A DNA stretch of 64,000 nucleotides from Nitrospinota bacterium (GTDB lineage Bacteria; Nitrospinota_A; UBA7883; JACRLM01), in the NCBI GenBank assembly GCA_016208975.1, contig JACQXA010000003.1:62001-126000 (forward strand), read 5' to 3'. The translations under genes and the position numbers were made by a program. How positions within the stretch are numbered: the stretch's first letter is position 1; each line of letters begins with the position of its first letter. Positions 16,967 through 24,187 of the stretch are shown piece by piece. Under the pieces are notes generated by a model, which worked only from the letters and a program-made list of their open reading frames with translations, made no database searches and was not told where the DNA came from.

Positions 16967-17905
16967 ATGAACGGAACGGTTTTGGACGCAAAAGACGGTT
17001 ACACCCTTATAGCGCCGCTGGGGGTTTTCCCCCATCCATTGGGCGAACAAGTGGTGGACCGTCAAACGGCGGAGCGGATTTTAAAACAGTTTCAGTCCTG
17101 GGGCCGCGACGTGGTGGTGGATTACATGCACGAATCGCTGAAAGAATGTGGCCGCGCCCCCGCCGCCGGATGGGTAAAAACCGCCACAGCCCGTCTTGCC
17201 GAAGATGGCGTGGAGGCGGTCATCGAATGGACCGCCGGGGCGTTGAACGCCATTGAGTCGAAAGAGTACCGCTTCCTGTCGCCGGTGTTCATCACCGACG
17301 GTAAAAGTATAAACGGCATTCTCAACCTGGGATTGACCAACAACCCCAACATCCACGCAATGCCCCCTTTGGTTAACGAATACCCAATCAACAAGGAGAC
17401 CATGATGACCAGTGATTTAAACCGATCCATAAGGGAAATTCTGGGGCTGGGCCCCGACGCGCCAGACAGCGCCGCGCTGGAGGCGGTAAAGGCGCTACTG
17501 GAAAAACCGTCCGCGCAGGCGGAGCCGTTAAAGACCGCCCTGGGCGACAAGGTGGCCCTGCTGGGCCTCACGCCGGACGCCACTGAGGAAGAGATTCTGG
17601 CCCGCATCGAAGAGATGGCAAAAGAGGCCGCCCGGGATGTCGAGTCGCAGACCACCCAACTGGTAAACGATGCGGTATCGGCGGGCAAACTGCGCCCCGC
17701 CCTGGCCGGGTGGGCCAATAACCTCGCCAGAAAAAACCCCGAGGCTTTGAAAGTGTTCCTGGCCAACAGCGGCCCCCCGGCGCCGTTGGGGGGCTACATC
17801 ACCACCTGTTCCTCCGGGAAAAAACCGGTATCGGAGAGCGAGGCCAACGTTTGCGCCCTGCTCAACATCTCCGAGTCCGATTTCGCTAAATACGGAAACC
17901 TGTAA
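16967..17905 (+). CDS. Mu I-like prohead protease with nested Z-like scaffold
   Basis: 312 residues. Residues 1-135 match the Mu-I protease domain (TLIAPLGVFPHPLGEQVVDRQ, DVVVDYMHESL, SPVFITDGKSINGILNLGLTNNPNI). Residues 147-312 are helical and acidic, as expected of a scaffold. In Mu the scaffold Z is translated from inside I. Here AAGGAG at 17393-17398 precedes in-frame ATGs at 17402 and 17405, so the same nested arrangement appears to exist. Starts one base after the portal stop. A tandem hairpin repeat follows the stop codon. Confidence 0.85.
   Translation: MNGTVLDAKDGYTLIAPLGVFPHPLGEQVVDRQTAERILKQFQSWGRDVVVDYMHESLKECGRAPAAGWVKTATARLAEDGVEAVIEWTAGALNAIESKEYRFLSPVFITDGKSINGILNLGLTNNPNIHAMPPLVNEYPINKETMMTSDLNRSIREILGLGPDAPDSAALEAVKALLEKPSAQAEPLKTALGDKVALLGLTPDATEEEILARIEEMAKEAARDVESQTTQLVNDAVSAGKLRPALAGWANNLARKNPEALKVFLANSGPPAPLGGYITTCSSGKKPVSESEANVCALLNISESDFAKYGNL
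17393..17407 (+). promoter_or_regulatory. Internal ribosome site and start for a Z-like scaffold
   Basis: AAGGAG (17393-17398) lies 6 nt before ATG 17405 (codon 147 of the protease gene; codon 146 is also ATG). Translation from here would give a scaffold-only product of about 166 residues beginning MTSDLNRSIREILGLG, exactly at the protease-scaffold boundary. Confidence 0.65.
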
Positions 17906-17909
17906 TTCA

Positions 17910-18010
17910 CCGTAGGACCGTTTCGTGAAGCGCCCGCATAAAACCGTGGGGCCGTTTCGTGAAGCGCCCGCATAAAACCGTAGGGGCGCTTCGTGAAGCG
18001 CCCTGCAAGA
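17910..18010. repeat. Three tandem 34-bp hairpin repeats inside the phage-like module
   Basis: Units at about 17910-17943, 17944-17977 and 17978-18010. Each holds (G)CGTTTCGTGAAGCGC or, in the last unit, the near-perfect palindrome GGCGCTTCGTGAAGCGCC preceded by GTAGGGGCG. The GTAGGGGC head is the reverse complement of the GCCCCTAC tail of the dispersed hairpin 2, so this is a stem variant of the host repeat. It lies between the protease/scaffold and decoration genes. Confidence 0.8.
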
Positions 18011-18026
18011 AAAGGAGATCAATAAA

Positions 18027-18677
18027 GTGGCCAACCTTACATCCGACAGAAAATCCATCCGCAAGGACGGAGCGCTCTTCGCCTACCCCGTGGCCGCGGC
18101 AACGGCTGTGTACTCCGGGTCGCTGGTGAACCTGAACGCCTCGGGCTACGCCGTGCCCGCCGCCGACAATTCCGCCCAGACTTTCGCGGGCAAGGCCGAC
18201 TACCGCGGCGACAACCTCACCGGAGCCAACGGCGACGCCAGCGTGGAAGGGCGGCGGTCGGGCGTGTTCGAGTTCAACGCCTCCGGCATGAGCATGGCCG
18301 ACATCAACGCCGACGCCTACGTGGTGGACGACAACACCGTGGGCCGGGGCGTCGTGGCCCAGCCGGTGAACGTCACCGGCGTATCGCTTAAACGGATACC
18401 CATGAGCCGGGGCGGTTCCCGCCAGCTTTCATACACCGCCACGGGAACCACTCTCGCCTATGGCGGCGGAACCGCCGTTAACGTGGGCGCGGGCGGCGAA
18501 TTCGTACTCACAGCCGCCGACGGCTCGCAGATATTGGCGCTGGTCACTTCAGCTTCTTTGCCAGGCTCCGACCAGGCCGACACCATCCAGCTCCGCCACA
18601 TCCGTTGCGGAAAGATCGTGGAGGTGGTCTCCTCGGCGTCGGTGTTCGTGGACATACTCTCCGCCTGCAGGTTCTAG
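18027..18677 (+). CDS. Capsid decoration / head protein (DUF2190-like)
   Basis: 216 residues, Ala/Gly/Val rich and all-beta in character. It has the typical start of small head-decoration proteins (KDGALFAYPVAAATAVYSGSLVNLNASGYAVPA). The region RGVVAQPVNVTGVSLKRI fits the exposed lattice-binding part of such proteins. The role, sitting on or stabilising the capsid, is inferred from composition and the position directly before the major capsid gene. The GTG start at 18027 is supported by AAAGGAG 9 nt upstream. The last 80 residues (TATGTTLAYGGGTAVNVG...) look like an added beta domain. Confidence 0.65.
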   Translation: MANLTSDRKSIRKDGALFAYPVAAATAVYSGSLVNLNASGYAVPAADNSAQTFAGKADYRGDNLTGANGDASVEGRRSGVFEFNASGMSMADINADAYVVDDNTVGRGVVAQPVNVTGVSLKRIPMSRGGSRQLSYTATGTTLAYGGGTAVNVGAGGEFVLTAADGSQILALVTSASLPGSDQADTIQLRHIRCGKIVEVVSSASVFVDILSACRF

Positions 18678-18722
18678 AAGGACCGTTAACCGTAATAACC
18701 CATTAAAGGAAGGTTGTCGAAA

Positions 18723-19727
18723 ATGCCTCACATAACCATGGCTCTTCTTTTTCTTCTGGCCGCAGTGGCCGCTTACGTCTCTGGCGATGGCGAAAGCTCC
18801 GCCCATTCGGCCATGTGGCCGGTCATCCTTGGCCCGGTCATAAACCGGCAAACCCTGTCCGACACCATGCGGGGTTTCAAAACCGTTTTCTCAAAAGCCT
18901 ACGAGGCCGCCATCACCCACTCCAATGACCTGGCCATGCGGGTGGACTCGAAAACCAAACAGGAGGAGTACCGCTGGCTTGGCGCCTTCCCCGGCTTGAA
19001 AGAGTGGATCGGCGAGCGGGCCGTCAAAGACCTGGCCATGAACGGGTTCGTGATAAAGAACCGGGATTTCGAGGCCACCGTGGCCGTCAGCCGCAACGAC
19101 GTGGAAGACGACAACATCGGCGTGTACGCCCCGCTCTTCTCCCAGCTGGGCGAGAACGCCAAACAGCACCCCGACGAGCTTATCTTCAGCATGTTGTCCG
19201 CCGGGTTCACCACCCCATGTTTCGACGGCATGAATTTCTTCGACACCGCCCATCCCAACGGCGCCCTCTCCCCTTGGAGCAACAAGGGTGTGGACCCGCT
19301 CTCCGCCGCCTCTTACGAGGCCGCGCGGCAGGGCATGATGAGCCTCGTCAACGAAGACGGCAGGCCCATGCGCGTTATGCCGTCGCACATCATCGTGCCG
19401 CCCCAGCTGGAAAAAGAGGCGCTGGACATCCTCCGGGCCGACCTTGCCACCGGGGCCGTCTCCAACGTGTGGAAGAACTCCGCCGACGTGATAGTGGCGC
19501 CGGAGCTTTCCGCCACGCCCACGCACTGGTTCCTGGCGTGTCTGAAAAAACCGGTGAAACCTTTCATCCTCCAGATGAGGAAAGAGGCGCAGTTCGTCTC
19601 CCTGGACAACCCCGACGACGAGAACGTGTTCATGCGCAAGGAGTACATCTACGGCGTGGACTATCGCGGCGCCGCAGGTTATGGCCTGCCCCAGCTCATT
19701 TTCGGCTCCACCGGCGGGGCTTTGTGA
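18723..19727 (+). CDS. Major capsid protein, Mu gpT-like, with hydrophobic N-terminal extension
   Basis: 334 residues. From about residue 37 (VINRQTLSDTMRGFKTVFSKAYEAA) it follows Mu gpT closely: YRWLGAFPGLKEWIGERAVKDL, FEATVAVSRNDVEDDNIGVYAPLF, HPDELIFSMLSAGFTTPCFDGMNFFDTAHP. Residues 1-36 are an extra leader containing a strongly hydrophobic run (ITMALLFLLAAVAAYVSG), like a signal peptide or membrane anchor, which this capsid family does not normally have. The ATG at 18723 has AAAGGAAGG 9 nt away; an in-frame ATG at 18813 would remove most of the leader but lacks a ribosome site. The leader joins in frame without any break. Confidence 0.87.
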   Translation: MPHITMALLFLLAAVAAYVSGDGESSAHSAMWPVILGPVINRQTLSDTMRGFKTVFSKAYEAAITHSNDLAMRVDSKTKQEEYRWLGAFPGLKEWIGERAVKDLAMNGFVIKNRDFEATVAVSRNDVEDDNIGVYAPLFSQLGENAKQHPDELIFSMLSAGFTTPCFDGMNFFDTAHPNGALSPWSNKGVDPLSAASYEAARQGMMSLVNEDGRPMRVMPSHIIVPPQLEKEALDILRADLATGAVSNVWKNSADVIVAPELSATPTHWFLACLKKPVKPFILQMRKEAQFVSLDNPDDENVFMRKEYIYGVDYRGAAGYGLPQLIFGSTGGAL

Positions 19728-19943
19728 AAGGGCTGGCGGCGATAATCATGCCGTGCGCCTTATTGTCATCCCGGCCAAGCGACAGCGCGAGCCGGCATCA
19801 GGACAGAGCCTGATGCCGCGTCAAGCGCGGCATGACCACCCCTCCCGCTGGCCGGGGTGTTTCCGCCCTCTCCCCTCCTCTCCCATGGCGGGCCGTTTCG
19901 TTTCGGCGAGGCGGCCCGCCACAAAAAAAGGAATGGTGAATAA
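19728..19943. repeat. Family-B-like hairpins between capsid and DUF1320 genes
   Basis: The gap holds GTCATCCCGGCCAAGCG...GCGAGCCGGCATCAG and CTGATGCCGCGTCAAGCGCGGCATGAC palindromes (about 19765-19830), then CTGGCCGGGG and a further GC-rich palindrome (GGCGGGCCG / CGGCCCGCC about 19888-19921). These resemble the host family-B repeats at 590 and 12472 more than phage sequence. No gene is seen. Confidence 0.6.
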
Positions 19944-20375
19944 ATGTCTTACTGCGTGATAGACGACATAACAAAGAAGCTGGACGAACGGACGCTCATC
20001 GAGCTTACAGACACCGCCGGAACCGGAACCGTGGACGCCGCGAAGGTGGAACGGGCCATCCGCGACGCCGACGCGCTCATAGACTCGTTCGTGGCCAAGC
20101 ATTACAAGACCCCCATGAGCCCGGTTCCCGCGCTGGTGGCGGACCTTTCGGCCACAATCGCTATCGTCAGCCTGCACCGGTTCCGCTCGGTGGAGTCGCC
20201 CGCATGGTCGCAAGCATACGACCGCGCCATGACGGTATTGAAAGGGGTGGCCGAGGGTAACGCAACCCTTGACGGGGCGCCGGAAAATCCGCCACCCGCC
20301 GATTCGGTGGCCTCCGCCCTCACTTTCTCCGCGCCGGGCCGGGTTTTCTCCCGCGACTCTCTTAAAGGGATGTGA
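19944..20375 (+). CDS. Mu gp36-like protein (DUF1320), head-tail connector
   Basis: 143 residues starting SYCVIDDITKKLDERTLIELTD, followed by RAIRDADALIDSFVAKHYKTPMSPVPALVADLSATIAIVSLHRFR. This helical arrangement is characteristic of Mu gp36/DUF1320, a probable head completion (gp6-like) adaptor. The C-terminal 30 residues are flexible and end SAPGRVFSRDSLKGM, a frequent DUF1320 ending. It directly precedes the gp37-like gene as in Mu. Confidence 0.83.
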   Translation: MSYCVIDDITKKLDERTLIELTDTAGTGTVDAAKVERAIRDADALIDSFVAKHYKTPMSPVPALVADLSATIAIVSLHRFRSVESPAWSQAYDRAMTVLKGVAEGNATLDGAPENPPPADSVASALTFSAPGRVFSRDSLKGM

Positions 20376-20394
20376 CCGTTACCAGAGGTGATCC

Positions 20395-20850
20395 ATGAAC
20401 TACACCATAAGCGAGATAGAAGACGCCGTCCTGACAGCCCTGGCCCCCATGAGCGTGGCCAACGGCGGCCCATTGAGGACTCTGGGCTCCTACGAAGGGC
20501 AGTTCGAAGAAGCTCTGACCGGGCGCGACCAGACAATAGTACTTCTGCCCGCCGCGCTGGTCACCTTCACCGGGGCCACATATCTGCCCGATGACGAGCC
20601 GTGTTTCGAGCGTACCGTGCGGTTCGCAGTCCTCCACGCCTCCATGAACTTGAAATCGGAGCCCGCCCGGCGGCGCGAGGTTTACACGCTGTTGGAAACC
20701 TCCAAGCGCTTGCTGTTAAACCAGACGTTGGGGCTGGAGATTACGCCGCTGGTCCTGGAGCGGGAAACCGTGGTGGAGTCGTCCCGTTCCGTCACCGTTT
20801 ACGGCGCCGAATACAGCCTCTCTTATCAGGAAGACCTGTCCGCCTACTGA
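20395..20850 (+). CDS. Mu gp37-like protein (DUF1834)
   Basis: 151 residues starting YTISEIEDAVLTALAPM and ending SLSYQEDLSAY, typical of the Mu gp37 family, thought to sit at the head-tail interface or tail terminator. The ATG at 20395 has AGAGGTG 6 nt away. Gene order gp36-gp37 is as in Mu; after this point the module departs from Mu, with no sheath, tube or tape-measure genes. Confidence 0.78.
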   Translation: MNYTISEIEDAVLTALAPMSVANGGPLRTLGSYEGQFEEALTGRDQTIVLLPAALVTFTGATYLPDDEPCFERTVRFAVLHASMNLKSEPARRREVYTLLETSKRLLLNQTLGLEITPLVLERETVVESSRSVTVYGAEYSLSYQEDLSAY

Positions 20851-20888
20851 CCCGGGCATCAACAATTAACCGCTGGAGTTTTATCACT

Positions 20889-21119
20889 ATGAATTACATC
20901 AAAACCGGAGCCGGAACGGTAACGCGGTTCCTTAAAGGCGGGGCGGCGCCCGCCACCGGCGCGGTTAAACCTTTGTCGAAACCGCAATCAGCCGCCCATG
21001 GGAAGCCAGCCGCCGATCAAAGGCGTTACGCCCGGTCGAAAATCGCCCCGGAGATTAACCGTTACCTCATCCGGTCTGGCCGTAAAAGCATGTTCTCTGG
21101 CGGCGTGGAGGGATTATAG
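20889..21119 (+). CDS. Small basic protein of the phage-like module
   Basis: 76 residues from ATG 20889, with GGAG 11 nt upstream. Rich in Lys, Arg, Ala and Gly (VTRFLKGGAAPATGAVKPLSKPQS, RRYARSKIAPEINRYLIRSGRK). No fold recognised. It lies between the gp37-like gene and the next small tail gene with only a few bases between genes, so it is probably translated as part of the operon. Function unknown. Confidence 0.5.
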   Translation: MNYIKTGAGTVTRFLKGGAAPATGAVKPLSKPQSAAHGKPAADQRRYARSKIAPEINRYLIRSGRKSMFSGGVEGL

Positions 21120-21121
21120 CC

Positions 21122-21520
21122 ATGGCTGTAAAACCGGAAATGGCCTACCCCTCCTTCGCCTCGGCCACGGCCACCTTCGCCCCATCCCGCTGGCCGGCCA
21201 TCGAGGGCGCCGGGTTCACCTTCATAAGGTTCGAGGCGGAAGGGCGTTCCGCCGGAGGTTCGTTTTTCCGGCAGACCTCACCCGTCACCGAGCGGCGGAT
21301 TCAGCTGACCTACAAATTCCTCACCACCGCCGAGCGGGACTCTTTTATGTCGCCCTCCGGCTCCGGGTTCCTGGCAACCGCAGGTGGCGCGCTGTTTGAG
21401 TACCGCAACCATGACGGATCCGTCCATCAGGCGCGTTTGGCCTCCGTGTCGGTGGACTCTTTCCCCACAGGGCCGGGCAGATGGACCCTCGGCCCCATAG
21501 AGTTGCTTATCACCGGCTGA
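21122..21520 (+). CDS. Small beta-rich tail protein
   Basis: 132 residues, beta-rich (RIQLTYKFLTTAERDSFMSPSGSGFLATAGGALFEYRNHDGSVHQARLASVSVDSFPTG...). It sits 18 nt upstream of the large hub gene. Size, composition and position suggest a distal-tail or tail-tip component or tail tube-like subunit; I cannot decide which. It follows the 76-residue gene by two bases. Confidence 0.55.
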   Translation: MAVKPEMAYPSFASATATFAPSRWPAIEGAGFTFIRFEAEGRSAGGSFFRQTSPVTERRIQLTYKFLTTAERDSFMSPSGSGFLATAGGALFEYRNHDGSVHQARLASVSVDSFPTGPGRWTLGPIELLITG

Positions 21521-21538
21521 ATCCTATCGGAGATTGAC

Positions 21539-24184
21539 GTGAAAACATTATCTAACACGATGTTGGCCGCCCTGTCCTCCGGCGTCATAAAACCGGCATG
21601 GCTGTTGAAGCTTGCGATGAAAGAGGGCGCCGCACCGGGCCGCGTGTTCTATCTCGCCGACAGGCCTGTAACCCTCTGGGGCGCAAACTGGCTTCCGCTG
21701 GTGAAACAGTGGGGCGGCATAGACAGGTATTTCGACCCCAACCTGGGCGGCGTCAGCGTGTCGGACATCACCGTGGAGCTTGTAAACTTCCGCGAGGCTC
21801 TCGGCCCCGGCGAGCCCAACATAAGCTGGTATTTCAGAAAATACGACCTGGCCGCGTCCACCGCCACCATCTATCTATGGCTGGACGGAGCCGGTTTGAT
21901 GGAGCCATCCGGTTCCAGCCAGAACGACCTGCTCACCATTATCACCGGCGCTCCGGAACTGGCCGGGGAGATAACGCCCTTCATATGCCCGCTGGACATC
22001 GTGGCCGGCCACTCCGGAGCAGACCCGCAGGAAACAAAGCTGGGCGACCTTCTCACCGGCAAATACAGCGCAAACCAGTGGGAAGGCCTGCCGGAAAACC
22101 TCGTTGGGCAATGGAAACCGCAGGTCTTCGGCGATAACGCCGTTAGCGATGGCGTGGCCCTCTTACAGCCCAAACGGGCGGGCACACTGGCGGGCCCCGA
22201 TGCGCTTTTCGACCCGGCCACCGGAGTCAATTACATATTGGTGAATTTCGGCGCGTCCGGCGCGGATGCTATCCCATTCCCCGCCCCGTGCGACATTTAT
22301 CTGGGCGACTGGCGCGTATCCGTCATCGCCCCTCCCTACAAGATTTCCGGCTCCCTATGGCGTTACGACATCGGCGGTTCCGGCCCCGCCAATTACTTCA
22401 TACCCACGCCCCTTCTGGGAGCGGAGCCTTTATTCATCCCCAGCGCCCAGGGTTTGTGGAGGCGTTCAGACGAAACAGGCTATGGCCCATACTCCAGCGC
22501 CGAGCCTCCTACTGGCGTCCCGTACCAGTTCCATCACGGCCCTTCGGATACCGGCAATGCCAGCGACGGCCACAACCCCGGCAAGCCGGGGCCGTTCATA
22601 AAATCCATTTTCGTCAACGGGGAAGAGCTTGCGGCCGCCGATTACGTCATAGACAATCCGTTCGGCATCGCATGGCTCAAGCTGGCCCGGGCCGGGGCGC
22701 TGGGCAAGATAGGCAACCCAAAATCCATCCTTCTAAAGTGGACGGCGGTGGATCCGGTCTTCACCACCGGCGACCAGTTTTTACGCCCCCAACAGCTCAC
22801 CGCGCAATATCCCTATGGATACAACGCCGACACCAACCCGTGCATCCTCGGCGATTTCGCCGTGCCTGCCTCCGGCGGCGGCGCGCCCGCTTCCACAACC
22901 CTGGGGCTTATAAACTCCATCCGCTATCCATATATAGGCGCCCGCCTGGCCTCCGTCCGGTTCGTAATGCGTTACACGGGGCTGGAGGTTTCCACCGGCT
23001 CGTTCAACCTGGAGATTTTCGGGCAAAGCTACTCTTTCGCCGCCTCGGAGTTAAATGACGGCGCGGGCATCGCATCCTCCGGCTGGTGGCTCAACAAAGA
23101 TCAAAAAGGCGCCCAGTTCGAGATTTGGCCCAACAACAACGGCTATCCGTACACCCAAACCAGCCCCGACCCGCGATATTGGGACATCCTCGAGCTTTCC
23201 CGCGATGTCACCGCCGACGCCATAAGCGCCATTGATGGCGCACATGGGTTCGACGACCGGGTGCGGCTCTGGTTCTCCGGAACCCAATGGCCGCTTACCA
23301 ACAGTTTCATTCTGCTCTCGGTGGAGTTGGAGGCGCTGTTCGATGGGGTGGAGTCCGCCCTGGAATCTCCCAAGGTGACCGCCATCATGGGCGACAGCGC
23401 CGTTACCGCCGGAGACATCATCCAACGCATTCTGCCTTCCGGCTCCATCGGTTCGGGTTTTACGGACCCCTCCCTGCCCGCGCTCCAATACCGGGTGGAC
23501 TCCCAGCAGGACGCGTTCACTTTCGCCTGTTCCGTGGCATTAAGCTCCAACCGCGAGCTATCGTTCAACAACAGCTCCGGCAAGTGGGACCTGGTTGAAA
23601 AATCCGCCATCACCAGCAATTTTAATCTCCCGCCCGCAACCGGCGGGCTGGCGGTAATAAACGAAGCCGGATTACTGGCCGGTGATGACGGCGCCCCAAT
23701 GATCAGCCGCTTGCGTTCCGCCCCGCAGTCGGTGATAAACGAAGTGGCCGTCACCTATACGGACACTTCCGGAGCCGTTATCACCTCCACTTTCCGCGAC
23801 CAGGGTTCCGTGGATGTTTATGGGGTCAAACGGCTGGAAACCGTAATGCCCGCCACAGCCTCTACCCAAACCGCCGAAGAATACGCGCTGGAAATTCTCA
23901 ACGAGTATTGCGACGTGGCGGACTATTACAAACTAACCTTCCCTCTGGGGCCCGCGCTGGCTTTGGAGCCCAACGATATCGCCACCATCAGCGCGTCCAT
24001 GGATTCGCTTTCGAACACTAAAATGCGTGTGGTCTCGGTGGAGATAGACCCGGGAAACCTCGCCGAGGGCGATTTTTCCACCATTACACTAAACCTTCGG
24101 CGGTACCTCAAGGCCCGTAGAGGCTATGGACAAACCACATTCGGCCAGGCCCCTTTCGGCCTTGGCCAGATTCAGGAGAACTGA
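21539..24184 (+). CDS. Large tail hub / baseplate protein
   Basis: 881 residues. The N-terminal about 190 residues recall tail-hub N-terminal domains (LAALSSGVIKPAWLLKLAM, then YLADRPVTLWGANW, VSVSDITVELVNF). Residues about 190-640 are beta-rich, Gly/Pro/aromatic rich and poorly recognisable. The C-terminal 170 residues read like gp44/gpD-type hub domains (EEYALEILNEYCDVADYYKLTFPLGPALALEPNDIATI... MRVVSVEIDPGNLAEGDFSTITLNLRRY). GTG start with GGAG upstream. The likely role is to link the tail tip or short tail to the fibre; no enzymatic domain is seen. Confidence 0.65.
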   Translation: MKTLSNTMLAALSSGVIKPAWLLKLAMKEGAAPGRVFYLADRPVTLWGANWLPLVKQWGGIDRYFDPNLGGVSVSDITVELVNFREALGPGEPNISWYFRKYDLAASTATIYLWLDGAGLMEPSGSSQNDLLTIITGAPELAGEITPFICPLDIVAGHSGADPQETKLGDLLTGKYSANQWEGLPENLVGQWKPQVFGDNAVSDGVALLQPKRAGTLAGPDALFDPATGVNYILVNFGASGADAIPFPAPCDIYLGDWRVSVIAPPYKISGSLWRYDIGGSGPANYFIPTPLLGAEPLFIPSAQGLWRRSDETGYGPYSSAEPPTGVPYQFHHGPSDTGNASDGHNPGKPGPFIKSIFVNGEELAAADYVIDNPFGIAWLKLARAGALGKIGNPKSILLKWTAVDPVFTTGDQFLRPQQLTAQYPYGYNADTNPCILGDFAVPASGGGAPASTTLGLINSIRYPYIGARLASVRFVMRYTGLEVSTGSFNLEIFGQSYSFAASELNDGAGIASSGWWLNKDQKGAQFEIWPNNNGYPYTQTSPDPRYWDILELSRDVTADAISAIDGAHGFDDRVRLWFSGTQWPLTNSFILLSVELEALFDGVESALESPKVTAIMGDSAVTAGDIIQRILPSGSIGSGFTDPSLPALQYRVDSQQDAFTFACSVALSSNRELSFNNSSGKWDLVEKSAITSNFNLPPATGGLAVINEAGLLAGDDGAPMISRLRSAPQSVINEVAVTYTDTSGAVITSTFRDQGSVDVYGVKRLETVMPATASTQTAEEYALEILNEYCDVADYYKLTFPLGPALALEPNDIATISASMDSLSNTKMRVVSVEIDPGNLAEGDFSTITLNLRRYLKARRGYGQTTFGQAPFGLGQIQEN

Positions 24185-24187
24185 CCG

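Noticed and set aside
17910-18010. CRISPR-like tandem repeats
   Set aside because: Units are directly abutting with no unique spacers and only three copies; no cas genes.
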